The position numbers and the translations under genes were made by a program. From contig CAZVOA010000018.1 of the NCBI GenBank assembly GCA_964628465.1, positions 3,087 through 67,086 on the forward strand: a stretch of DNA of 64,000 nucleotides, written 5' to 3'. This DNA comes from JAFGPS01 sp964628465. GTDB taxonomy: Bacteria; Planctomycetota; Phycisphaerae; Sedimentisphaerales; Anaerobacaceae. The first letter of the stretch is position 1; each line of letters starts with the position of its first letter. Shown in pieces: positions 18,060 to 25,758 of the stretch. The notes under the pieces are model-generated. The model saw only the letters and a program-made list of their open reading frames with translations. It was not told the origin of the DNA and made no database searches.

Positions 18060-19271
18060 TTATTTTGCAGCATTCGCCAGCGCCTTAGCCGCGGCGTTTA
18101 TAATTGCATCCGAAGTTATAGTTGCACCGCTTATCGTGTCAACTCCCTCGAAGCCCTGCTTTGAGACAATCTTGCGGGCAGTCTGAATCGCCCTTGCATA
18201 ATAAGAATATGTTTCCCTGTGCTGCGTCACTTCGACTGAAACGATACGTTTCCTCGCAACCGTAACATTCACATAAAGAGTCCCGCCGTAGCCAATTGCA
18301 TTGCTGGTATATGTTCCGTCAGGAATTTGCTTGAGGTCAAGATTATTGAGTAAATTGACAACTTCCATGTTTGCTTTAGCGCGGTCAGTCGAACTGCCGC
18401 CCCTGCTTCGAAAATTGTTAAAATTACTCGACATAGAATTTATTATTTTCTCATAGTACCCTGCCGCCTGTTCATATCTTCCTGCCATTCTGCATATTTC
18501 AGCAGCAAACATATAATCAGTACCCTGCGAGCCTCTCATATTACCTGCCTGACTATTTGACTCAATCATTTCCAGTGCCATATCCACTTCGCCGATATTC
18601 GCCCAGAACTTAATCGCATCTCTATTATTGCCTCGATAACCGCTGTTTGCCCTTGAAAGAAACTCGTACGCCGCGGATTTGCTTCCGAGTTCGTAATAGC
18701 AGCGTGCCATCTTTAATGAATCAATCGAGCCGTTCATTTGTGCGGCTTTCTGCCACCAGAACGCTGCCCTTGCGTAATCACCAAGCAGGTCATAAAACAT
18801 TTCTCCGAGTGTATTGAGAGAACGAGCGAGTTTTTGCGCATCGTCTTTATGTAAAATCATCAAGTGATTCACCAGTTTTATTCCAGATTGATACCGGGAA
18901 TCATTCGGATAAATAACCTGTACGAGATAATTGTCAACGCTTCTTGGATTATTCTGATTAAAACCAGTTGCACCCTGCATCCCAAATGTTCCGCGACCTC
19001 CCATATTTCCAAATCCCCCCCTGCCGCCGCGTCCTCCTCTACCGCTAAAGCCCTGCTGAACCGCCATACGGACAGGCCAGTTCATATCCAAAGTTTCAGG
19101 AATTCCAAGTTCGACGGAATCCCACCAATCCGGTGAAGTACTGCCAATATTTTCGATAATTGCATCGACTTCAGCTTTGGTTTTACCTGTATTTGAGTCG
19201 GAATTTGCCCAAATCTCGCCGTTAAAACCGGTAAAAGCTAAAAGTATTATTGAAATATACTTAATCTTCAT
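18060..19271 (-). CDS. Secreted FMN-binding (FMN_bind) protein with RGG tract and TPR-like repeats
   Basis: The 403-residue protein has a signal peptide (to about residue 22), a Gly/Arg-rich tract at 74-105 (GRGGRGGRGGFG), a helical TPR-like region (about 125-290) and a C-terminal FMN_bind domain of about 90 residues. DTISGATITS near the end contains the SGAT motif in which Thr384 would carry covalent FMN, added by an ApbE-type transferase as in RnfG and NqrC. ApbE is not in the window. It lies just upstream of the membrane polyferredoxin, so both likely form an electron path to the periplasm. The RGG tract is unusual for an exported protein. Confidence 0.82.
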   Translation of the reverse strand: MKIKYISIILLAFTGFNGEIWANSDSNTGKTKAEVDAIIENIGSTSPDWWDSVELGIPETLDMNWPVRMAVQQGFSGRGGRGGRGGFGNMGGRGTFGMQGATGFNQNNPRSVDNYLVQVIYPNDSRYQSGIKLVNHLMILHKDDAQKLARSLNTLGEMFYDLLGDYARAAFWWQKAAQMNGSIDSLKMARCYYELGSKSAAYEFLSRANSGYRGNNRDAIKFWANIGEVDMALEMIESNSQAGNMRGSQGTDYMFAAEICRMAGRYEQAAGYYEKIINSMSSNFNNFRSRGGSSTDRAKANMEVVNLLNNLDLKQIPDGTYTSNAIGYGGTLYVNVTVARKRIVSVEVTQHRETYSYYARAIQTARKIVSKQGFEGVDTISGATITSDAIINAAAKALANAAK

Positions 19272-19690
19272 AATCTACTTCTTTCAATATTAATACAAAA
19301 ACCATCTGATTAGAGATTAACCTTGCATATAAAACGCTTTTGCAGCATGATTTATTGCATAAAATTAGTTTCTGACTTTAAATTCAGAAATATCCAAACT
19401 TTCCAATTAGAAAACGGATATGGATAAACAGCTTTAATTCGCCAAAAGCATTATATTTTTATGTAAATTAAGAATATTTTCGATTTTTTGGTAGTTTTTT
19501 GTAACAGATTCTTGTTTTCAACGTCTATATATGAGAAAAACGACATAATATTTGTTTGATAAAGAAAATAATGTTTTTTAAGAGTTTAACAGAGAAATTT
19601 CAGTTATTATTTATCTGAGGGAAAACTGAAAATAAGTATAAATGGCTTGTGACAAAATAGAAAACAGGGAATTTCACTAAAAACTAAAAC
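19272..19690. other. AT-rich divergent intergenic region
   Basis: About 420 bases between the divergent FMN-protein and J-domain genes. I see no supported gene, repeat or clear terminator; promoters for both sides are expected but not convincingly resolved. Confidence 0.4.
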
Positions 19691-20233
19691 ATGCAAGATT
19701 ACTACAATATTTTATGTATTTCACCTACAACCACCCAAAAAGAGATAAAGTCCGCCTTCAGAAGATTAGCTAAACAATGCCATCCTGATAAGGTTGATGA
19801 ATCCCGCAAAAAGGAAGCAGAAAATAAATTCAAGCAAATCGCTGAAGCATATTATGTCTTGAATGACCCTGCAAGAAGATGTGAATATGATTTGTCCCGT
19901 AAACGCATGAAGCCGAGTGAAGGTAAAGAAAGTTCGTCGACTTATTCTAATACTTTAACTTTCAACATAGATGAAATAATTGGTTATGCAAAAGAAAGAT
20001 TAAGGGAGATTGACCGAGAGACATTTATTGTCCGTTTTATCTTTGGTTCAGGCTTAGGTCTCGTGCTGGGATTCTTCTGTTCAACGCTCTTTTCGATTAA
20101 TAGCAATTTTGTGTTCGTTCTATTCTTACTAATTCCGATGCTCTTATCGGGCTTGTTATCCGCAATGTTGGGCGATATATTTTGGATGTGTATTGGTCGT
20201 TCTATAAGATTGATAGTCTGGGGACGATTTTAG
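19691..20233 (+). CDS. Membrane-anchored J-domain (DnaJ-like) protein
   Basis: Residues 2-70 form a J domain: DYYNILCISPTTTQKEIKSAF, the essential HPD in QCHPDKV, and FKQIAEAYYVLNDPARRCEYD. The remaining ~110 residues have no zinc or substrate-binding domain but contain two hydrophobic segments (about 120-140 and 145-170). It would recruit and stimulate a DnaK/Hsp70 at the inner membrane with the J domain in the cytoplasm. It is not the housekeeping DnaJ. The product is 180 residues, followed after 10 bases by a small gene with an apparent CTG start. Confidence 0.88.
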   Translation: MQDYYNILCISPTTTQKEIKSAFRRLAKQCHPDKVDESRKKEAENKFKQIAEAYYVLNDPARRCEYDLSRKRMKPSEGKESSSTYSNTLTFNIDEIIGYAKERLREIDRETFIVRFIFGSGLGLVLGFFCSTLFSINSNFVFVLFLLIPMLLSGLLSAMLGDIFWMCIGRSIRLIVWGRF

Positions 20234-20243
20234 GAGAAAAAGT

Positions 20244-20414
20244 CTGATACTGCATATTATTTTAGGTGATCGCGACAGCACATGGTTTGCTGTCGGCAAC
20301 TATAAGCAACTGAAAGAATTTGATGAAAAGTGGAGAAAAAAATTACCTGAAAAAGCCAAACTCTCTGTATATGCCGGCTTAGAGGAATATTTACCGCCCA
20401 ACAATCCATTTTAA
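20244..20414 (+). CDS. Small 56-residue protein, probable CTG start
   Basis: An open frame with protein-like composition follows the J-domain gene. It reads ILGDRDSTWFAVGNYKQL and then EFDEKWRKKLPEKAKLSVY up to EEYLPPNNPF and TAA at 20412-20414. No ATG, GTG or TTG lies in frame, but a CTG at 20244 follows AGGAG (20232-20236) at a spacing of seven bases, overlapping the J-domain stop region. I therefore propose a CTG start with translational coupling. No family is recognised. Alternatively it is the 3' remnant of a larger decayed gene. Confidence 0.5.
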   Translation: MILHIILGDRDSTWFAVGNYKQLKEFDEKWRKKLPEKAKLSVYAGLEEYLPPNNPF

Positions 20415-20468
20415 ACTGATGAGCAGGCAGATTATGACTGAATAACGTCACCGATTAAATAAAGCTTA

Positions 20469-21341
20469 ATGAAAAACGAAACAGGACATAATATAACATA
20501 CAAGAAATCTTCCTGGCGAAAATACACCCTCGCGGCGGTTGCTTTGCTGCTATTAATTTTTTCTGCTTTGGTTTTTATTCTGGTCACAGGGAAATCCAAA
20601 CCTGATTCGACCAGCGAAAAAATTATACGAGAGATTGCTGCTGAAAAGCTTAACAAAAATCCTAATGAATTGACTGATAACGATTTTGCTAAAATTACAG
20701 AATTGAGTTTTACGAAAATTCTGGATTCTAACGAATTGGCAAAACCAATTGTATATAGGACAGAAAATCTTATAGATATAAAACTACTTGAAAAATTTAT
20801 TAATCTGCAAAAGCTGTCAATATTTGTAATTGCCTATGACCGAAAAAATGTACCACGATGGATGTTATTGCTGAATAAGTTTGGAATTTATGATATTAAT
20901 AAAAGATTCGCAGTTGATCTTAAACCACTTGAGAAATTATCCAATCTTCAGGAGCTTCAGATAGGAGGCAGTCGGATAAAGAGTCTTAAACCACTTTCAA
21001 CTCTTACGAACCTAAGACATTTTCAGCTTTCATATCTTCCTACATCCAATCTTGAGCCAATAAGCGGACTTAGCAAACTGTTAACTCTTCATATTTACGA
21101 TACTGATATATCTAACCTTGAAAATATTAAAAATCTGACAAATTTGCAGGAACTTATAATTCATAATAGTTCTTTCTGGAGCATTGAGCCGATTAAGAGT
21201 CTCAAGCATTTACAAATACTCAGGCTTTATTTTTGCAGAAACATAACAGATAATCAAATTGAGGATTTAAGAAAGTCTATTCCAGTTTGCAGCATTAATG
21301 ATCCAAACGATAGAACTATATTATTCAGAACAATACCATAA
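20469..21341 (+). CDS. Membrane-anchored leucine-rich repeat protein
   Basis: The 290-residue protein has one membrane helix (about residues 22-42) after a basic N-terminus. A conserved linker (IIREIAAEKLNKNPNELTDND) follows, then short leucine-rich repeats of the bacterial internalin-like type (LEKLSNLQELQIGGSRIKSL, LSTLTNLRHFQLS, IKNLTNLQELIIHNS). Repeats probably face the periplasm and bind a protein. A second gene with the same layout, anchor and linker lies at 61268 and is split by an insertion element, so this is a local multigene family. The start has only a weak ribosome site. Confidence 0.8.
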   Translation: MKNETGHNITYKKSSWRKYTLAAVALLLLIFSALVFILVTGKSKPDSTSEKIIREIAAEKLNKNPNELTDNDFAKITELSFTKILDSNELAKPIVYRTENLIDIKLLEKFINLQKLSIFVIAYDRKNVPRWMLLLNKFGIYDINKRFAVDLKPLEKLSNLQELQIGGSRIKSLKPLSTLTNLRHFQLSYLPTSNLEPISGLSKLLTLHIYDTDISNLENIKNLTNLQELIIHNSSFWSIEPIKSLKHLQILRLYFCRNITDNQIEDLRKSIPVCSINDPNDRTILFRTIP

Positions 21342-21416
21342 GGTTGATGGTGATAGGATATTTTGCAGTTGCACTTTTATTATTGTTTTTAAAAGTTTTA
21401 TAGTGTCCAGTATTTT

Positions 21417-22439
21417 TTAAGAAAACTGTTTTTGTAGTTCTTTGAAATAGGCGGTGTTTTCCTTCAGGATTTGACGAATTTCAAGGTTGTATGGGCATTT
21501 CTTTTCACATTCGCCGCACTGGATGCATTTTGAGTAGCTATCTATAATTTCAATCCAGTTCCCGGTAACTAAATCCTTAGTTGGAAAACGGGCTGCGAAA
21601 GATTTAAATATAGTCATTGGAAAAATTTTCACACCATATTCGCACGGCATACAATATTCACATCTTCGGCAGAAACGGTCGCCCTGCTCGCGGCGAATCT
21701 TTTCCATTTCCCGCAATTCCTCTTCGCTTGCAGGGATATTATCATCGAGGATTTTTACAATTTGTTTGATTTCTTCTGGTTTTTCAATTCCAACCAGAGG
21801 AACAATGTCATTAAAATTCAGAAAATATTTAAACGCGAGATTTGCGTTATCAATATGCCCGCCGGCCATTGGTTTCATCGCAATCACGCCAATATCTTTT
21901 TTTCGGGCATTTGGCAAGGCGGCATCAGCGGCTTCAGTCACGATAAAATTCAAAGCAATCATTATCGTTTCAAACGCATCCATATCGAGGACTTTGTTAA
22001 TAAATTCCACGCCGTGAACTGTTGCTCCGATATGACGGATTTTTCCTTTGGCTTTAGCTTTTTCAAGAACCGGCAATAAATCAATCGCCCTTTTCAAAAC
22101 TTCATCATTGTTGATGCAATGAAACTGGTACAAATCGATCGCATCTATCTGTAAACGCTTCAGGGACTGGTCGATACACTTTTCAAGGTGCTGAACATCT
22201 TTTGGCGGAGATTTTGTAGCGATAACGAGTTTATCACGGTCTAATTTCTTTAAAGCTTTACCAATTTTTTCTTCGCTGTCGCCGTAATCGGTCGCGGTAT
22301 CTATGTAATTGATTCCAAGATCGATTGCTGTACGGATACATTTTTCAGCTTCCTCGAAAGAGACTCTCACTATCGGAATTCCGCCAAAACCAACCCTTGA
22401 AACGTTTAACTCACTTTTACCAAGCCTGATATATTTCAT
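21417..22439 (-). CDS. Aldo/keto reductase with C-terminal ferredoxin domain
   Basis: The 340-residue protein has an N-terminal aldo/keto reductase barrel, with the tetrad residues visible as Asp and Tyr in YIDTATDYGDSE, Lys in VIATKS and His in LYQFHCIN. The C-terminal ~90 residues contain CRRCEYCMPC and CIQCGECEKKCPYN, one irregular and one ferredoxin-like Cys cluster. This AKR plus [4Fe-4S] form is frequent in anaerobes and may couple NAD(P)H chemistry to ferredoxin. The substrate is not predictable. It lies downstream of the M29 peptidase gene on the same strand, with a stem-loop between them. Confidence 0.9.
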   Translation of the reverse strand: MKYIRLGKSELNVSRVGFGGIPIVRVSFEEAEKCIRTAIDLGINYIDTATDYGDSEEKIGKALKKLDRDKLVIATKSPPKDVQHLEKCIDQSLKRLQIDAIDLYQFHCINNDEVLKRAIDLLPVLEKAKAKGKIRHIGATVHGVEFINKVLDMDAFETIMIALNFIVTEAADAALPNARKKDIGVIAMKPMAGGHIDNANLAFKYFLNFNDIVPLVGIEKPEEIKQIVKILDDNIPASEEELREMEKIRREQGDRFCRRCEYCMPCEYGVKIFPMTIFKSFAARFPTKDLVTGNWIEIIDSYSKCIQCGECEKKCPYNLEIRQILKENTAYFKELQKQFS

Positions 22440-22455
22440 AATTGTTCCTACTTAA

Positions 22456-22498
22456 AGACGCACGGCTCCCCTTGGGATGGCCAGGCTCACGTGCGTCT
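22456..22498. repeat. Stem-loop element with TGGCCAGGCT core
   Basis: AGACGCACG (22456-22464) and its exact reverse complement CGTGCGTCT (22490-22498) enclose 25 bases that include CCCCTTGGG and TGGCCAGGCT. The core TGGCCAGGCT recurs inside another hairpin element at 32633-32672. It occupies most of the spacer between the M29 peptidase and the aldo/keto reductase genes, and may attenuate or stabilise the transcript. It has no T tract. Confidence 0.6.
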
Positions 22499-22511
22499 CT
22501 ACCATGTTATG

Positions 22512-23513
22512 TTAAAGAACAAATGTTCCCTTGTTCATAATCATTTCACCATCCACATAAATCGATGGTTTGATTAATACACCATCAACGTGGGCTTTGC
22601 TTTCCCATTTTGCTCCGGTTTTCGTGGGATACGGATTGCCGAAGGCAACGTGAATGCCTGGGAATTTTTCATCCTGAAGAAGATTATAGATTAACTTTTT
22701 CAGGCCGGTATTTGTACCTATTGCAAATTCACCAATTCTGTTACTGTTCTCATCAATTTCGAAAAGATATTTTACAAATTCTTTGAGCAGTTTTTTGTTA
22801 TCACAGGTTATGCTTTTTTTTATCGCGCGCCCATCAACAACTTCGATTTTGACAGGAGTTTTTTCAATAGAGCCGTATTTTTCCGTAAAGAAATCTCCGA
22901 GGCAACCATCAATAATAATTGTGCCGTTCACACTTTCGGGAGCGGTAAATACTTCTCCATCCGGCAGGTTCTTCCAGTTATCGGCCTTAATATCTCCATC
23001 ACTTACAACCCACCTGATATCAGGACTGAATTGACCGGTAAAATCCGAGCCTTTTTCCGTCACAACTCTTATTTCACGAGCATTTTTCACCTTTTCATAA
23101 ACCAGCCTGCTGATGCGTTGAATCTCTTTATAATCGCTGCACATTCCATCTTCCATAATCTCCGGCGTAATTCCAATCATATGCGCATGCCTGAGATTAG
23201 GATTTGCGTCAATTGATTTTATCATCGCCATCCTGAAACTCTGAAGTTCTCCTTCGGCTCCCTGAGCGGCGTAAATACTGACATCAGCTTCCTTTATCAC
23301 ATTATCAATTTCCTGTGGAAAATTAATCGGCCTGGAACCAAAATCTTCCATTACAAAAAATTTGATTTTATCCGTAATTTTCTCCGCCGCGTCTTTCAAA
23401 GCGGAACCAATGCCGAAAGTTTCCTTATCTGTAATTATCACAACATTTTCGTCCGCACGAACTTTAAGACAATTTTCGATTGCTTGTTTTACACCTTCAG
23501 CGATAGTTCCCAT
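22512..23513 (-). CDS. M29-family (AmpS-like) aminopeptidase
   Basis: The 333-residue protein has the two-part layout of thermophilic metalloproteases of family M29: an N-terminal domain (CLKVRADENVVIITDKE, ANPNLRHAHMIGIT) and a C-terminal metal site. Probable ligands are in GEFAIGTN (Glu), IHVAFGNPYP (His), and KAHVDGV (His-x-Asp). M29 enzymes are cytoplasmic, bind two Zn or Co ions and remove N-terminal residues from peptides. At 333 residues it is slightly shorter than the classic ~410-residue AmpS, matching a leucyl-aminopeptidase-like subgroup. Confidence 0.82.
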   Translation of the reverse strand: MGTIAEGVKQAIENCLKVRADENVVIITDKETFGIGSALKDAAEKITDKIKFFVMEDFGSRPINFPQEIDNVIKEADVSIYAAQGAEGELQSFRMAMIKSIDANPNLRHAHMIGITPEIMEDGMCSDYKEIQRISRLVYEKVKNAREIRVVTEKGSDFTGQFSPDIRWVVSDGDIKADNWKNLPDGEVFTAPESVNGTIIIDGCLGDFFTEKYGSIEKTPVKIEVVDGRAIKKSITCDNKKLLKEFVKYLFEIDENSNRIGEFAIGTNTGLKKLIYNLLQDEKFPGIHVAFGNPYPTKTGAKWESKAHVDGVLIKPSIYVDGEMIMNKGTFVL

Positions 23514-24008
23514 TCCTCAATTCCTTATTTGAAATTTTAAACTGATAATCATGTAACTGAGCGTGCATTATATTTACATTTCTAACAAGTCGCAAATATT
23601 ATTCATTCGACTTATTACGATAATAACAGATTAAATAAACTATAGTCGCACCACAACTATAATTTGTGCAATATAGGCAATATAGGAAATTGCTTATTAA
23701 ATAATTCATAAACTACTTATTCAATTCTAATAATTATAATATTTAAGTAAAACGATTATTTTGATTAGGTATTTTGCCTATTTAAGTTTTATTGAAAGTT
23801 ATACAGAATAAAGTATTATTTTTTTATTTATATCTTGATGCAATTCGCGGAAAGATTATACTATTAGTCAGGAATAAGTCCTTCAGACGAATGGTGACGT
23901 GAAAAAAGTATATTTTTAATAGTCCGGGTGGTTCTAAGTCCGGTAGAACGTACCCAGATATCAAAATCATATTAGTTTACCGGATACGTTTTAGAATGGA
24001 GTATATCA
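23514..24008. other. AT-rich divergent intergenic region before DUF2934 gene
   Basis: About 495 bases between divergent genes. The first 350 bases are very AT-rich and show nothing I can support. The last ~120 bases contain the stem-loop at 23926-23955 and the ribosome site (GGAG) of the DUF2934 gene. Confidence 0.4.
23926..23955 (+). promoter_or_regulatory. Stem-loop in leader of the DUF2934 gene
   Basis: GGGT and GTTCTA pair with TAGAAC and ACCC around loop AGTCCGG; the loop sequence AGTCCGG also occurs just before the stem, forming a direct repeat. It ends 53 bases before the ATG at 24009. I do not recognise a riboswitch class; it could be a structured leader or operator. Confidence 0.35.
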
Positions 24009-24293
24009 ATGTCAAAAAAATTTACAACGAATAATCAGGTTAATTCTTCTCAAAAAATAAATACATCCAGTAATCAATCTCAGATTAGCTCAAACATTAA
24101 AACTGTTAATCCGGTTTCGTCGGCTAAATCAAGCTCGTCGGCTCCAACAAAAAATGTCGTCACTCTTACCCATGAACAGATAGCTGAAAGAGCAAAAAGC
24201 ATATGGATGAAACGTGGATGCCCAAGTGGTCAGGATGAAAAGAACTGGCAAGAGGCAGAGAAACAATTAAAACAAGAGCTTGGAATACGTTAA
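24009..24293 (+). CDS. DUF2934 domain protein
   Basis: The 94-residue protein has an N-terminal ~50-residue low-complexity tract rich in Ser, Asn, Gln and Thr, then a compact C-terminal helical domain, QIAERAKSIWMKRGCPSG followed by DEKNWQEAEKQLKQELG. The (I)AxRAxxIWxxxGxPxG...WxxAExxL pattern is that of DUF2934, found in many proteobacteria and planctomycetes and often near glycogen or stress genes. Function is unknown. GGAG lies close before the ATG. It sits directly upstream of the alpha-glucan cluster, but a repeat element lies between them. Confidence 0.8.
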   Translation: MSKKFTTNNQVNSSQKINTSSNQSQISSNIKTVNPVSSAKSSSSAPTKNVVTLTHEQIAERAKSIWMKRGCPSGQDEKNWQEAEKQLKQELGIR

Positions 24294-24302
24294 TTAAGTA
24301 AA

Positions 24303-24390
24303 AAGTTATAAGTTATAAATTAGAATTATATGTTGAAGGCGTTCAAATAAAACTTTAGTTCACTTATAACTTTAGTAACTTATAACTTCT
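24303..24390. repeat. AAGTTATAAGT-type palindromic repeat, copy 1
   Basis: The segment starts AAGTTATAAGTTATAAATT and ends AGTAACTTATAACTT, with a centre TTGAAGGCGTTCAA. Read on the opposite strand it aligns well with the element at 45764-45870 (AGAAGTTATAAGT, ACTAAAGT, TTGAACGCCTTC in the same order). It is therefore a dispersed repeat, not a leader of the glycosyltransferase gene. Confidence 0.65.
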
Positions 24391-24424
24391 TTTCTGCGAA
24401 ATTACGAAAGGAGTAAACCGAACA

Positions 24425-25669
24425 TTGTCCGTTGATGTCTTAATGCTTGGTTGGGAGTTTCCGCCTTTTATAAGCGGCGGCCTTGGTACGGCCTGTTATG
24501 GCTTGACACATGCCATGAAAAACATGGATGTGAATATAGTCATGCTCTTACCTACAAGCACGTGGGGCATCGAAGGACAGGAACATACTTTCCTGGAGAT
24601 TGAAACATCGATGGGAGAGAATCCTGAACATATAACATTTAAACCTGTACCTTCGACAATACCAAATCCGTACCAGATATCCAGAACCTATCCGCTTCGC
24701 ATAGGTTGCGCTGGAGCAATCGGAGGTTATGACGGAAATCTCGTTGAGCGTGTCAATGAATATGCCAAATGCTGTACCAAACTGATGAAAGGCCAGAACT
24801 TCGATGTAATCCATGCGCATGACTGGGTTACATTCCCGGCAGGTATGCTTCTTTCGGAAAAGTTTTCAAAGCCGCTAATCGTTCATGTACACGCTACTGA
24901 AGTTGACCGTTCCGGCAGCGCTGTTAATAAGAAGATTTTCGAAATCGAAAGAAAAGGAATGAAAACCGCGTCTGTAATAATAGCTGTTTCCGACTATACG
25001 GCCGACATGATTGTTCGGAATTATGGTATCCCGCGGGAGAAAATCAAAGTCGTACACAACGGAGCAAGTTCGAGTAATTATACTGAAAAATACAAAGTTC
25101 ACAAAAATGGAGAAAAAATTGTTCTTTTCCTTGGCCGAATAACCGGGCAAAAAGGCCCATATCATTTTATTGAAGCCGCGGAAAAAGTCCTTCAAAAATT
25201 AGATAATGTAAAATTTATAATGGCTGGGTGGGGAGACCTCGCTCCTTCTGCTATAGAAACTGTCGCGGCCAAAAACCTCGGCAGTAAAATATTTTTCACT
25301 GGCTTCTTACGCGGCTGGCAAGTCGAACGTGCTTACAGATACGCTGATGTATATGTTATGCCTTCTGTAAGCGAACCTTTTGGCCTGACCGCGGTTGAAG
25401 CTATACAACAGAATATTCCTGTGATTCTATCAAAAACTACCGGTGTAGGAGAAATTCTCAATAAGGGAGTCGTAAAGATTGATTTCTGGGATACTAATAA
25501 AATCGCCGAATCAATAATAGAAATCCTTTGCGATCCGAAACGAGCCGCAGAATTAGTAAGAAACGGCAAAGATGAAATTCGTTCTCTTACATGGGAAGAC
25601 GCAGCTAAAAAATGTGTCAATTATTATCGATATGCCATGACAAATATGCTTGCTTCATGTGCGTATTAA
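24425..25669 (+). CDS. Glycogen-synthase-like GT-B glycosyltransferase
   Basis: The 414-residue protein has the two-domain GT-B fold. VDVLMLGWEFPPFISGGLG with the acceptor-loop SGGLGTACYGL, HAHDW, VIHVHATE-like HVHATEVDRSG and IVLFLGRITGQKG are typical of starch/glycogen-synthase-like GT4/GT5 enzymes, and SEPFGLTAVEA supplies the conserved EX7E glutamates. It likely transfers glucose from a nucleotide sugar to an alpha-glucan. The TTG at 24425 is chosen as start: it gives the standard N-terminus and follows GGAG, and the next ATG would cut into the first strand. First gene of the alpha-glucan cluster. Confidence 0.85.
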   Translation: MSVDVLMLGWEFPPFISGGLGTACYGLTHAMKNMDVNIVMLLPTSTWGIEGQEHTFLEIETSMGENPEHITFKPVPSTIPNPYQISRTYPLRIGCAGAIGGYDGNLVERVNEYAKCCTKLMKGQNFDVIHAHDWVTFPAGMLLSEKFSKPLIVHVHATEVDRSGSAVNKKIFEIERKGMKTASVIIAVSDYTADMIVRNYGIPREKIKVVHNGASSSNYTEKYKVHKNGEKIVLFLGRITGQKGPYHFIEAAEKVLQKLDNVKFIMAGWGDLAPSAIETVAAKNLGSKIFFTGFLRGWQVERAYRYADVYVMPSVSEPFGLTAVEAIQQNIPVILSKTTGVGEILNKGVVKIDFWDTNKIAESIIEILCDPKRAAELVRNGKDEIRSLTWEDAAKKCVNYYRYAMTNMLASCAY

Positions 25670-25758
25670 TGATATAAATCATTTTGGAAGTTTTCCAATA
25701 GAATCGGTATATAATGAAACAAGGAACAGGGTTTCTCTTAAAACTAAAGGAATAGATT

